Part shown: one piece after another, positions 33,257 through 41,441 of the stretch
Layout: every line of letters begins with the position of its first letter
How positions within the stretch are numbered: position 1 is the stretch's first letter
Source of the DNA: Pelagibius marinus
GTDB taxonomy: Bacteria; Pseudomonadota; Alphaproteobacteria; Kiloniellales; Kiloniellaceae
Assembly (NCBI RefSeq): GCF_014925385.1
Contig: NZ_JACSDK010000018.1
Span: 62,001 to 126,000, forward strand
Direction: 5' to 3'
DNA: 64,000 nucleotides
Position numbers and translations under genes: made by a program
The notes under the pieces: generated by a model
The model's database searches: none
Told to the model about the DNA's origin: nothing
The model's input: the letters and a program-made list of their open reading frames with translations, nothing else

Positions 33257-33769
33257 TTACAGGGTATGGCGCACTTCGTAGCGGTCGTTGGGCATAATGT
33301 ACTGCCAGGCTTGGCGATTTGCCGTGTCGATGAAGATCGGCGCGCGCATGTTGACCGAGGTCTCGAAGCTGTTGCCCATGCGCCGGAAGGTGGCAATCAG
33401 CATGATGGCGCAGTTCTGAACGGGGAGGTTCAGGTGCTGCAGGGCAGCGTCCAGGTCCTTGGGCTCGATCAGGCCGGCGGCGGGCTCGTAGGGCAGGACG
33501 ATGAAGGAGAGGTCGTCCGGCTCCAGGGCCTGCAGCAGCATGAAGCTGGACTGCGTCTCGCTGGGGATCATGGCCAGGCCGAAGGAATTGTATCCGACGA
33601 AGCCGGGGATGCCCTTCGGGAAGGTTAAGGCCTGGTTAAGGTCGAATTCGATGACGCCGAACCGCGTCTTCACGGTCGTCGTCTGTTCCGCACCGGAGGG
33701 AGGCGCCGAGGCGTACCCGCCGTGGCTGGCTGGAGCTGCCATCCTGGCTGCCTGAGTCTCGCGGGGCAT
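33257..33769 (-). CDS. fliW: Flagellar assembly factor FliW
   Basis: 170 residues. The FliW core is VKTRFGVIEFDLNQALTFPK, then GIPGFVGYNSFGLAMIPSE and IMLIATFRRMGNSFETSVNM. A 32-residue extension precedes the usual start. I keep the ATG at 33769 because AAGGAG stands 7 bp before it. FliW binds CsrA and flagellin alternately, so free flagellin releases CsrA to repress flagellin translation (established in Bacillus and Campylobacter). It is last in the flgI-flgL operon. A truncated copy lies at 29997-30413. Confidence 0.92.
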   Translation of the reverse strand: MPRETQAARMAAPASHGGYASAPPSGAEQTTTVKTRFGVIEFDLNQALTFPKGIPGFVGYNSFGLAMIPSETQSSFMLLQALEPDDLSFIVLPYEPAAGLIEPKDLDAALQHLNLPVQNCAIMLIATFRRMGNSFETSVNMRAPIFIDTANRQAWQYIMPNDRYEVRHTL

Positions 33770-33838
33770 AGTTAACTCCTTACTCTTGAGGGCCTCATTA
33801 TCGGCCCAATCTGGTTACGAAATCGCTATTTCAGGTAT

Positions 33839-34759
33839 TTATCTCAAATAATTGAGAAGGCTCAGCTCGCTGATTCTGGACAGCGACAGATAGGAGCCCT
33901 GGAGCTGCACCTCGTCCTGCGCCAGCCGGGTCGTGGCCTCGGCGACGTCGACGTCTTCCAAGGTCGAGACCAGGTTCGTGGTGTAGGTCAGATAGTCCTC
34001 GTGGCCGTCCTTGGCGGCTTCCAGAACCTTGGAGCTGGCGCCGATCCGGCCGCGGATATCGCTGAGCCCGTCGACGGCGGACTTCATCAGGTTGTAGGCT
34101 TCCTCCAGCACCGCGTCGTCCAGGTTGGCGCCGGCATAGTCCATATAGGCGAGGGCGCGCAGCAACTCCTCGAAGGCCGGCTCGTCGGCGGTGATGCCGT
34201 AGGTCGTCTCGAAGGTCTCGTCGCTGCGCACGGCCAGCTGGAGGTTGTCGCCCTGGTAGTAGTTGAAGTCGGCGGTGAAGACGCCCGGCAGGCCCGCCTG
34301 CGGGGTGTAGGTGACGTCAGCCAGGTCGACGGCCGGGTTGTCGGTCTGTGCGCCGGCGAAAAGGAAGCGGCCTTCGTGCTGGGTGTTGAGCAGCGATTCC
34401 GCCTCCGCCAGGAAGGTGGCCGCAAATGCCTGCAGCGGCACGTCGCCGATGTTCTGGCCGGACATGGCCGAGCTGATGATCGACAGCACCTCGATCGCCC
34501 GGTCCACCATGGTGCCGACGGAGGATTCCATGATGCTCAGGCGAGTCAGGGCCTGATCGATGTTGCGGTTGAACTGCTCGGTACGGGCGACCGCGCGCTC
34601 CACGTTCACCAGCTGGTTGGAGTCGGCCGAGATGGTGGAATATTGCTGCGCCACCTTGCCGCTGGCGATCTGGATCTGCCGGTCGGCGACGTTGCCCTGC
34701 GTGCGCATGGTGTAGGACAGGGTCAGCTGGTGCTGTGCGAAGTTGGCTACCCGGAACAT
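33839..34759 (-). CDS. flgL: Hook-filament junction protein FlgL
   Basis: 306 residues of flagellin-like plan: the N-terminal helix RVANFAQHQLTLSYTMRTQG and QIQIASGKVAQQYSTISADS, a central GRFLFAGAQTDNPAVDL, and a C-terminal helix ending SLSRISELSLLNYLR. FlgL forms the second junction zone between FlgK and the filament. It lies 16 bp after flgK. Confidence 0.92.
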   Translation of the reverse strand: MFRVANFAQHQLTLSYTMRTQGNVADRQIQIASGKVAQQYSTISADSNQLVNVERAVARTEQFNRNIDQALTRLSIMESSVGTMVDRAIEVLSIISSAMSGQNIGDVPLQAFAATFLAEAESLLNTQHEGRFLFAGAQTDNPAVDLADVTYTPQAGLPGVFTADFNYYQGDNLQLAVRSDETFETTYGITADEPAFEELLRALAYMDYAGANLDDAVLEEAYNLMKSAVDGLSDIRGRIGASSKVLEAAKDGHEDYLTYTTNLVSTLEDVDVAEATTRLAQDEVQLQGSYLSLSRISELSLLNYLR

Positions 34760-34775
34760 TGGATGTCTCCTAACC

Positions 34776-36644
34776 TCAGGCCAGGCTCAAGAGGGTGTCG
34801 AACATCTCGTCGACCGCCTGGACCAGGCGCGCCGAGGCGTTGTAGGCGTTCTGGAAAATCGTCATGTTGGCCAGCTCCTCGTCGAGGTTCACGCCTGCCT
34901 CCGAGTTGAACCTGGCCTGCAGGTCCTCGAAGAAGAAGGTCTCGAAATTCAGGGCCTCATCGGCCGAGGCGGTCTGCGAGGCGTTGAACGACAGGATCTC
35001 GCCGGCATAGCCCGAGAAGGTCGTGCTGACCGCCGAGGGGCCGTTGGCGATGCTGGCATAGTCGAAGTTCTGCCCGAAGGCGTTGGCCAGCTGCTGGGCG
35101 ATCTCGTTGTCGCCGACGCCGAGGGTCAGGTTCGGCACGGTACCGCGCAGCATGCCGCGGGACAGGTAGGAGGGATCGTCGATGATCGACTGGCGCACCT
35201 GCATGGTGCTGGAGATGCCCAGATCGCTGCCCTGGTTCTCCATGGCCAGGACGCCGCCGGTCAGGGCCGGCGTCTCGAAGAGGTCGTTGAGGCCGAAGAA
35301 GTTGGAGAAGCCGAGGTAGTCCTCGGTCACCGTGTCGCCGTCGGCATCGAAGGTGATGGTGGCATCGCCCATGTCGGCGACCGGACCGTTGTCCAGGATC
35401 GCCAGGCGATAGCCGGGCTCCAGCTTGATCTCCATGCGGTTGGCGTTCCAGGCGGCCGTGCCGTAGCCGGGCGCCGTGGTCAGGAATCCGTCGATGGCCG
35501 TCTGGATGGCGTTGGGCGTGGTGGCGCCGGCGGCGATGGTCATCGGCGCGATGACGGCGTTGCCGGTGGCGTCGAGGATCGCGAAGGTCACGTCGGAGCC
35601 CAGGGTCAGCGCGCCGGCCGGGTTGGTGATCTCGCGCGAGCCATACATGGCCGCCGGGTCGCCGGCGGCGGTGCCCAGGCCGAAGGGGGTGTTGGCACCG
35701 CGGTTGTGAACCCGGTTCACCTCGTCGCGCATCTGGGCGGCGAGCTGGTCCAGTTCGTTCGTCATGGCCGGCAGGGCCTGGTCGCGCATCTCGATCAGGG
35801 CGCCGAGTTTGCCGGTGGAAATCTCAGAGGTGATGTCGTTGACCGGCCCGTTCAGGTAGATCCCGCTGATGGTCGCCGGATAGGTCTCGTTGGCGGTCAT
35901 GTAGGGGGTGATCGTGTACGACAGGGTGCTGACCGTGGCGCCCGTGACCAGGGAGCGGCCGGCGGCGGTGAACAGCCGGATCTGGCCACTGGAGTCGGTG
36001 AACTCCTGCAGGTCCATGTATTCGGAGATGGTCTTCACCGCGACATCGCGGCGGTCCTCCAGGTCGCCGACCGGCTGACCCTTGACCAGGTTGTTGGCGA
36101 TCTGGGCGTTCAGGTCGGCGATGACCTGCAGCGCGGTGTTGATGGCATCGACCGCGGCGTTGATCTCGCCGTCCGCCTGGGTGCGCAGCTGCTGGATCTG
36201 GTCGCCCATGCTGTTGAAATACTGGGCCAATTCGACCGCCTCGTTGACCGCGTCGAAGCGGTGGGCGGCGACCTCCGGGCTGTTGGCCACGTTTTCGATG
36301 GCCACCGCCAGGTCGGTGATCGAATTGCCGAGGGCGTTGTTGTTGCCCAGCGAGCCGAAGAGCGTCTGCATGCGGTTGAGGTAGTCGGCGCGCACCTCGG
36401 CGTTGCCGACCACGGTGGTCTCTTCCATCAGGTCACGGCGCAGGAACTGGTCGATGCGGCGCACGATCTGCGCGGTCTCGACGCCGGCGCCGACACCCCC
36501 CAGCACGCGGTTCTGCTGATCGTGGACCTTGCGCGCGTAGTCGGGCGTATTGACGTTCGCCACGTTGCTCGAGGTGACCTGCAGGGCCGTCTGGTTGACC
36601 TGCAGGCCGCTGAGCGCGTTGAAGAGGGCGATGCTGAGCGTCAT
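34776..36644 (-). CDS. flgK: Hook-filament junction protein FlgK
   Basis: 622 residues. The N-terminal rod/hook motif is LSIALFNALSGLQVNQTALQ, then VTSSNVANVNTPDYARKVHD. Extended variable domains fill the centre, and the C-terminal D0 helix is VNLDEELANMTIFQNAYNAS, ending DEMFDTLLSLA. FlgK is the first hook-associated protein. Its chaperone gene flgN is immediately upstream. Confidence 0.95.
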   Translation of the reverse strand: MTLSIALFNALSGLQVNQTALQVTSSNVANVNTPDYARKVHDQQNRVLGGVGAGVETAQIVRRIDQFLRRDLMEETTVVGNAEVRADYLNRMQTLFGSLGNNNALGNSITDLAVAIENVANSPEVAAHRFDAVNEAVELAQYFNSMGDQIQQLRTQADGEINAAVDAINTALQVIADLNAQIANNLVKGQPVGDLEDRRDVAVKTISEYMDLQEFTDSSGQIRLFTAAGRSLVTGATVSTLSYTITPYMTANETYPATISGIYLNGPVNDITSEISTGKLGALIEMRDQALPAMTNELDQLAAQMRDEVNRVHNRGANTPFGLGTAAGDPAAMYGSREITNPAGALTLGSDVTFAILDATGNAVIAPMTIAAGATTPNAIQTAIDGFLTTAPGYGTAAWNANRMEIKLEPGYRLAILDNGPVADMGDATITFDADGDTVTEDYLGFSNFFGLNDLFETPALTGGVLAMENQGSDLGISSTMQVRQSIIDDPSYLSRGMLRGTVPNLTLGVGDNEIAQQLANAFGQNFDYASIANGPSAVSTTFSGYAGEILSFNASQTASADEALNFETFFFEDLQARFNSEAGVNLDEELANMTIFQNAYNASARLVQAVDEMFDTLLSLA

Positions 36645-36701
36645 TTTCGGTGTCTCGCTGGAAATCCGGGCAGTTGGATCCGCTGTCTCGGGTTTCGGGG
36701 C

Positions 36702-37163
36702 TTAGAGGTGCTGGTCGATCTGCACGGAAACCGGCGGCTTGCCGCTCGACTTGCTGGTGCTGCCGCGGTTGGAATAGCCGGCGCTTTCGCTCTGCTCCTC
36801 CTCCACCGCCTTGACGATGGCGGTGGCGACCCGCTGGTTGGCGGTGCGCGCCGCGTTGATGGCCATCTCGTTCTCGCTCATCACCTCGTGCATGCGCTCC
36901 ATGACGTCGGTCAGCTCGTCACGCAGCAGCGGATCGATGGCCGCGACGAAAGCCGGATTGCTGCGCAGGTTCTCGGTCTGCTTCTCGTAGGACTGCACCA
37001 GGCCCAGCTTGTGGTCCTGCAACTCGCCGAAGTCGCGCACCCGCATGGCGCGCAGCAGCTCGACCTCGCGGCTCATCACCGCCGTCAGGTCCTCGATAAT
37101 GTGGATCACCTGACGCAGTTCCTCCGGGGTCGGCGGGGCCGCGTCGGCCTGGATCTCGGTCAT
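36702..37163 (-). CDS. flgN: FlgN-type export chaperone
   Basis: 153 residues, almost entirely helical. The FlgN-like N-terminal part is ELRQVIHIIEDLTAVMSREV, then LLRAMRVRDFGELQDHKLGL. A long second helix (residues about 60-125) and a Ser/Gly-rich tail follow. FlgN escorts FlgK and FlgL to the export gate. It overlaps flgJ by 4 bp (ATGA). The call depends partly on its place between flgJ and flgK. Confidence 0.82.
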   Translation of the reverse strand: MTEIQADAAPPTPEELRQVIHIIEDLTAVMSREVELLRAMRVRDFGELQDHKLGLVQSYEKQTENLRSNPAFVAAIDPLLRDELTDVMERMHEVMSENEMAINAARTANQRVATAIVKAVEEEQSESAGYSNRGSTSKSSGKPPVSVQIDQHL

Positions 37164-37465
37164 TGCTGATTCTCCTGCATTCTGAGGATTTCGCGTTGCA
37201 CCGTGTCTGCGATGCCGATGCCACCCGCCTTGGCGATGGCCTTGCCGTATTCCTGAACCATCAGGGAGCGGTAGATCTTCTCGCCCTGGCCGCCGCCAAA
37301 GAGGCCGCCGGTGTCGAGGTTTTCGAACACCGGGCTCAACATCTCGGAGATGAACAGCGCCTCGAACTCCTCGGCGGCCCGCTTGGACTGCTTCAGGGAG
37401 ACCGCGTTCTCAGCCGGCGAGGGCCGGAAGCGGGTGAGGGCGGCGGTGATTGCGGTCTGATCCAT
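37160..37465 (-). CDS. flgJ: Rod-binding protein FlgJ (N-terminal domain only)
   Basis: 101 residues carrying the rod-binding motif KRAAEEFEALFISEMLSPVF, then GGGQGEKIYRSLMVQEYGKA. The peptidoglycan hydrolase domain of enterobacterial FlgJ is absent, as is normal in alphaproteobacteria, so another enzyme must open the cell wall for the rod. It starts 2 bp after the flgI stop and overlaps flgN by 4 bp. Confidence 0.9.
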   Translation of the reverse strand: MDQTAITAALTRFRPSPAENAVSLKQSKRAAEEFEALFISEMLSPVFENLDTGGLFGGGQGEKIYRSLMVQEYGKAIAKAGGIGIADTVQREILRMQENQQ

Positions 37466-37467
37466 GA

Positions 37468-38679
37468 CTACAGCACCTCGATCTCGGCCTGCAGGGCGCC
37501 GGCGGCCTTGATCGCCTGAAGAATGGAGATCATGTCGCGCGGGCCGATGCCCAGGGCGTTGAGGCCGTTGACCAGCTCCTGCAGGCTGATGCCGGAGGGC
37601 ACCACGGCCAGGCGCCTGTCGCCGTCTTCGTCGACCTGGATGTCGGTGCGGTCCACCACCTCGGTGTTGCCGGTGTTGGAAAAGGCGTTGGGCTGGCTGA
37701 CCTGCGGTGTCTCGGTGATCCGGATCGTGAGGTTGCCCTGGGCGATGGCGACCGTGCTGATGCGCACGTTCTCGCCCATGACGATGATGCCGGAGGCCTC
37801 GTCGATGACCACCCGGGCCGGCTGGTCCGTGTGCACCCGAAGCTGCTCGATGTCGGTCATCAGGGACACCACCTGGCCGTTGTAGCGGGCCGGCAGGCTG
37901 ATCTGCACGGTGGTCGGGTCGACGGAGCGGGCCGAGGCCTCGCCGGTGTAGTCGTTGATCGCGTCGGCGATGCGCCGCGCGGTGGTCAGGTCCGGGTTGC
38001 GCAGGGACAGCTTCACCGTCCGCAGCTGTTCCAGCTCGAAGCCCAGCTCGCGCTCGATGATCGCGCCGTTGGCGATACGCCCGGAGGTCGGCACGCCCTT
38101 AACGATGGTCTCGGCGTTGCCCGCGGCGCTGAAGCCGGCCACCGCCACCTGGCCCTGGGCCACGGCGTAGACCTCGCCGTCGGCGCCCAGCAGCGGCGTC
38201 ACCAGCAGGGTGCCGCCCAGGAGGCTCTCGGCGTCGCCCAGGGCGGAGACCTGCACGTCGATGCGGGTGCCCTGGCGGGAGAAGGGCGGCAGGTCGGCGG
38301 TGATCATCACCGCGGCGACGTTGTCGGTGTCCAGGTCCTCGTCACGCGCGTTCACGCCCAGGCGCTGCAGCATGCCGATCAGGCTCTCACGGGTGAAGAC
38401 GGCGCTGTCCAGGTCGTCGCCGGTGCCGTTGAGGCCGACCACCAGGCCGTAGCCGACCAGCAGGTTGTCGCGCACGCCTTCGAAGTCGGCCACGTCCTTG
38501 ATCCGGGAAACGGTCTGGGCGCGGGCGGCGGTGCCGTCCAGGACCAGGCCGAGCGCCAGAACCAGGCTGAAGGCCAGCGTCAGCGCCTCAGAGAGCGCGC
38601 CGTGGAGGGACGTGCCGAGGCGGGGCAGGCGGGGCCGGAGAGCGGCGATATGAAAACGTGCAGTGGGCATCAAATACAT
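37468..38679 (-). CDS. flgI: Flagellar P-ring protein FlgI
   Basis: 403 residues. A long N-terminal signal region with its hydrophobic core near 33-50 is cleaved near ARAQ, then the conserved RIKDVADFEGVRDNLLVGYG and GLVVGLNGTGDDLDSAVFTR. It ends LQAIKAAGALQAEIEVL. FlgI forms the periplasmic P-ring bushing. ATG 38670 (Met4) has the better-spaced GGGA and is an alternative start that shortens the signal. First gene of the flgI-flgJ-flgN-flgK-flgL-fliW operon. Confidence 0.95.
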   Translation of the reverse strand: MYLMPTARFHIAALRPRLPRLGTSLHGALSEALTLAFSLVLALGLVLDGTAARAQTVSRIKDVADFEGVRDNLLVGYGLVVGLNGTGDDLDSAVFTRESLIGMLQRLGVNARDEDLDTDNVAAVMITADLPPFSRQGTRIDVQVSALGDAESLLGGTLLVTPLLGADGEVYAVAQGQVAVAGFSAAGNAETIVKGVPTSGRIANGAIIERELGFELEQLRTVKLSLRNPDLTTARRIADAINDYTGEASARSVDPTTVQISLPARYNGQVVSLMTDIEQLRVHTDQPARVVIDEASGIIVMGENVRISTVAIAQGNLTIRITETPQVSQPNAFSNTGNTEVVDRTDIQVDEDGDRRLAVVPSGISLQELVNGLNALGIGPRDMISILQAIKAAGALQAEIEVL

Positions 38680-38708
38680 TCCCAGGGCTTTGGACTCCCC
38701 AGTCTCAA

Positions 38709-38724
38709 TGCGAATCCCGTGCCA
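38709..38724 (-). promoter_or_regulatory. Sigma-54 promoter of the flgI operon
   Basis: On the minus strand TGGCACGGGATTCGCA has a perfect TGGCACG and GG/GC spacing of 10 bp, with one mismatch in TTGCA. It ends 30 bp before the flgI start, so the leader is about 20 nt. Confidence 0.8.
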
Positions 38725-38812
38725 ACTCTTGATTTCCCGGAATCTGGCGGAAATGGCGGATTTCCGGGCCCGCCGGAGGGGCGTCGGCGGGCGCCGCCGG
38801 GCCGCCGCGGCA

Positions 38813-38852
38813 AAAACCGGCCTGGGCGGGTAGGAAATTCCTGCCGGTTTTT
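38813..38852. promoter_or_regulatory. Inverted repeats between flgI and fliX
   Basis: AAAAACCGGC and GCCGGTTTTT form a 10-bp inverted repeat that encloses AGGAAATTCCT, itself a perfect palindrome. On the minus strand CGGCAGGAATTTCC partly matches the FlbD-like palindrome and lies about 110 bp upstream of the flgI sigma-54 promoter. Enhancer function is inference; the outer arms could also form a terminator-like hairpin. Confidence 0.4.
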
Positions 38853-38859
38853 CAGAGGT

Positions 38860-38875
38860 TTAACGCGTTGTTAAC
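38860..38875 (+). promoter_or_regulatory. Consensus CtrA box upstream of fliX
   Basis: TTAA-CGCGTTG-TTAAC is an exact match to TTAA-N7-TTAAC, 46 bp before the fliX ATG. It is the best CtrA site in the window and makes fliX a likely direct CtrA target, as in Caulobacter. Confidence 0.8.
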
Positions 38876-38921
38876 CGCGTGGGCGCAGTGTCTGCTCAGA
38901 AGCTCGAGCTCAGGGTTCTGA

Positions 38922-39335
38922 ATGAAGATCGATCGTTTTTCCGGCCCCAAGACCACCTCCACCTCCCGCGGCGGCCGCGCGGCCCCTTCCGGCGGCGGCG
39001 GTTTCGCCCGCGCCCTGGCCGAGGGTCCCTCGCAGAGCGCCGCGCCGGCCGGGTCTTCGCCGGTTTCGGCCCTGAACGCCCTTCTGGCGGTGCAGGAGGT
39101 CGGCGACTCTACGGAAGGCCGCCGACGCGCCCGCCGGCGCGCCGAATCCCTGCTGGACAAGCTGGAGGAACTGCGCATCGCCCTCATGCTGGGCGAGGTG
39201 CCGCTGGCCCACCTGGAAAATCTGGCCGGCATGCTGAAGCAGCACCAGGAGACGGTCGACGACCCGAAACTCGCTCAAATCATTAACGAAATTGAGATTC
39301 GGGCGGCCGTGGAGCTGGCCAAGCGGGGGCGCTGA
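38922..39335 (+). CDS. fliX: FliX, FlbD-modulating flagellar assembly protein
   Basis: 137 residues. A disordered Gly/Ser-rich N-terminus (about 1-45) is followed by the FliX core: SALNALLAVQEVGDSTEGRR, RRAESLLDKLEELRIALMLG, and the C-terminal NEIEIRAAVELAKRGR. In Caulobacter FliX couples basal-body completion to FlbD activity and so to sigma-54 transcription (established). It is divergent from the flgI operon and has a consensus CtrA box, which places it at the joint between the CtrA and FlbD tiers. Confidence 0.87.
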   Translation: MKIDRFSGPKTTSTSRGGRAAPSGGGGFARALAEGPSQSAAPAGSSPVSALNALLAVQEVGDSTEGRRRARRRAESLLDKLEELRIALMLGEVPLAHLENLAGMLKQHQETVDDPKLAQIINEIEIRAAVELAKRGR

Positions 39336-39408
39336 GGGCGCCCGGGGGCCGAATTTCCGGCGGGAAACCGCGGAATTTCGCCCAAGAAAAATTGATGATT
39401 CCAAGGAC

Positions 39409-39436
39409 TTGCCGGGCTAGGCAAATTCCATATACT
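39409..39436 (+). promoter_or_regulatory. Sigma-70-type promoter of dksA
   Basis: TTGCCG at 39409-39414 and TATACT at 39431-39436 with a 16-bp spacer form a good housekeeping promoter. The expected start is near 39443, about 29 nt before the dksA ATG. The -35 region overlaps a TTGCC/GGCAA inverted pair. Confidence 0.55.
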
Positions 39437-39471
39437 CCCGGCGCGTTTGGTACTCATTTACGGGACCAGGG

Positions 39472-39888
39472 ATGACTGTGAAGTTGCCGAAGAACTACCG
39501 TCCCAAAGAGGGCGAAGAGTTCATGAACCCGAAGATGCGTGAGTATTTCCGCCAGAAGCTGCTGCAGTGGAAGGCGGACCTGCAACGCGAATCGGGTGAG
39601 ACCTTGCAGCACCTGCAGGAGGTCTCTCTGCAAGAACCGGACATTGCCGACCGGGCGTCTCTCGAAACCGATCGTTCCTTGGAACTGCGCACTCGCGACC
39701 GCGAGCGCAAGCTGATCTCCAAGATCGACGCCGCCCTCAGGCGGATCGAGGACGAATCCTACGGCTATTGTGAGGAGACGGGGGAGCCGATTTCCCTGCG
39801 CCGCCTCGAGGCCCGGCCGATTGCCACCCTGTCGATCGAATCGCAGGAACGGCATGAGCGCATGGAACGGACCCACCGGGACGACTGA
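39472..39888 (+). CDS. dksA: RNA polymerase-binding factor DksA
   Basis: 138 residues of the DksA/TraR family. The N-terminus is YRPKEGEEFMNPKMREYFRQ. A coiled-coil pair (about 30-100) has the catalytic-tip acidic region EPDIADRASLETDRSLELRT. The C-terminal remnant zinc domain is YGYCEETGEPISLRRLEARP, then IATLSIESQERHERME. Only one of the four zinc Cys remains, as is common in alphaproteobacterial DksA. It acts with ppGpp at rRNA and other promoters. It has its own promoter and terminator, so it is a neighbour of the flagellar genes rather than part of them. Confidence 0.95.
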   Translation: MTVKLPKNYRPKEGEEFMNPKMREYFRQKLLQWKADLQRESGETLQHLQEVSLQEPDIADRASLETDRSLELRTRDRERKLISKIDAALRRIEDESYGYCEETGEPISLRRLEARPIATLSIESQERHERMERTHRDD

Positions 39889-39935
39889 GAGCCTTACGTA
39901 GGTCTGCTTTCCCCCAGAAGCAGTAACCCAGAACA

Positions 39936-39967
39936 AGAAAGGGGCGCGGCGGTGACGCGGGCCCTTT
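39936..39967 (+). terminator. Terminator after dksA
   Basis: AAGAAAGGGGCGCG and CGCGGGCCCTTTTTT form an imperfect GC stem with a short bulge and a strong T-run, about 50 bp past the dksA stop. Confidence 0.6.
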
Positions 39968-40118
39968 TTTCCTCCCTTCATGCCCCCCGGCGCCACATCG
40001 GGCCAACCCCCCCGGGCCTGCCGGCGGGGATGCAGGAGTTAACGTTCTGGTAGGGAATGACATGGGAACCTGAGGTTGAACTCCCGGTCTCCGACGCGAC
40101 GCGCTCCTGGAACTGCTC

Positions 40119-40283
40119 ATGTACCCTTCAGATTTGACGCTCCTAGTCGTCGGCCTTGTTATCGCCGTCTGTGTCACCGGCGCATTCGTCTATCGCCTGG
40201 TTCTCCACGACACGGACCCGGGTAATTTTCGGCGATGGCTTCGGGGTATCTGGGATGCCATTTCGACCATGCTGGCAATGTAG
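40119..40283 (+). CDS. Small membrane protein (54 aa)
   Basis: A short reading frame from the ATG at 40119: MYPSDLTLLVVGLVIAVCVT, then a basic C-terminal segment NFRRWLRGIWDAISTMLAM. It has one strong transmembrane helix (about 5-27). The ribosome-binding site is poor (CTGGA at 40107-40111). No family recognised. The coherent topology argues for a real gene. Confidence 0.4.
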   Translation: MYPSDLTLLVVGLVIAVCVTGAFVYRLVLHDTDPGNFRRWLRGIWDAISTMLAM

Positions 40284-40346
40284 TCCGTCTTCACTGAGGC
40301 CGGACGCGCGGGCTTTTGCTTCGGGATGCGAATTGGGGAGCTGATC

Positions 40347-40901
40347 ATGCGGGTGCTGTCGCAGACCGAGGCGAACGACCTTCTTCGGCCGCTGGGCCTC
40401 GAAATCGGTTCGTGGAACGGTCTGAATGAACTCGGGTCGGAAAAGTGCCCCTATCGGGTATATCTCGCTCCGCCAGGAGCGCTCGAGCTCTACGTCCTCG
40501 CAGGTCATCTGCTGGACTGGCTTGCTCCGAAGGATTGGGTCCTCTTCCAGGTGGACAATTCGACAGTGCCTGTGGGCGACGACGAACACCGGGTGTTCGA
40601 GCGCTTGGTCTTCAACGCCGAACAGCGGTGGGACATCGGCACGCAAAGGTCGTTCCTGTTCGGTGACGTAGCGGTCGATGACCCCAAAGCCGTCCGCGAG
40701 CAGCTCATTCTGCTGATCTTCTTTGCCCTGATGTTTCAATGGCACGTGTACCTGACTTGTGAGAACGCAGTCCCGGGCCAGCGCCTAGGGCTGCAGGATG
40801 GTGCGATATACTTCATCGGAGACGATCGCTTGATCGACCGTGCCGAGGCCCTCATTGAAAAGCTCACCGAAAACCCGCTGCGACTTTCCCAGCCCGGGTA
40901 A
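40347..40901 (+). CDS. Hypothetical cytosolic protein
   Basis: 184 residues from the ATG at 40347, preceded by GGGGAG at the right spacing (an upstream ATG at 40326 lacks one). It is rich in Trp, Phe and acidic residues (e.g. LLDWLAPKDWVLFQVDNSTV). A hydrophobic stretch near 128-142 (LILLIFFALMFQWHVYL) is more likely a buried helix than a membrane span. It might be an immunity or SMI1-like protein, but I see no decisive motif. It forms a small unrecognised cluster with its neighbours. Confidence 0.6.
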   Translation: MRVLSQTEANDLLRPLGLEIGSWNGLNELGSEKCPYRVYLAPPGALELYVLAGHLLDWLAPKDWVLFQVDNSTVPVGDDEHRVFERLVFNAEQRWDIGTQRSFLFGDVAVDDPKAVREQLILLIFFALMFQWHVYLTCENAVPGQRLGLQDGAIYFIGDDRLIDRAEALIEKLTENPLRLSQPG

Positions 40902-40947
40902 CGTCTGGAAAGCGAAGCGCAAAAGAATTTGAACAGGAGCGAGTCAA

Positions 40948-41400
40948 TTGATCCGTCTGAAAACGCTTGCTCTCGCCCTTTGCTTGATAGGACTTGGCGG
41001 AAACCATGTGGACGCTCAGGACGTCCATAGGGAGGTCTGTATGGGCGACGGTCTTTTTCTCACCTATATCACCCCTACGATCCAAACTGTAGCTGTTCGT
41101 TCACCGAGTCATGGCGGCAAGACCAGCCTGCTCAGAGGTAGGATCGAATCTATGGCGGTTGGCGACAGCTACCTCGCCGGATACTTGAGTGCTCGGTTTT
41201 TTGAGGAGGACTCGCCGATCGGTCTCACTGGCGAGAACGACAGGGAGGGCTTCTTCATTGTCGGCAAGGAATCCACCACTGTCATGTCCGGTCTAAGTGG
41301 GGCGTCATTCTTTCGGGTCATGGAAGAAGAGCACGGAGCGAAGATGATCGCCTTCTTCTTACCGACACAGGCGGTTGCTTATGCCGGTTGCGAGCGTTGA
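40948..41400 (+). CDS. Hypothetical secreted protein
   Basis: 150 residues from a TTG start at 40948, supported by AGGAG 8 bp upstream. The signal peptide is MIRLKTLALALCLIGLGGNH, then VDAQ. The mature part has two Cys (EVCMGDG near the start, AGCER at the end) likely to form a disulfide. No family recognised. Confidence 0.55.
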   Translation: MIRLKTLALALCLIGLGGNHVDAQDVHREVCMGDGLFLTYITPTIQTVAVRSPSHGGKTSLLRGRIESMAVGDSYLAGYLSARFFEEDSPIGLTGENDREGFFIVGKESTTVMSGLSGASFFRVMEEEHGAKMIAFFLPTQAVAYAGCER

Positions 41401-41441
41401 CCTTAGGTGTCGCCTCTTTTCTGCCGCCGCGGACAGTCTCC

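Noticed and set aside
34743-37169. An 808-codon plus-strand frame across flgK and flgN.
   Set aside because: Its translation is repetitive Gly/Val/Asp/Arg with no motif, while flgK and flgN on the other strand are unmistakable.
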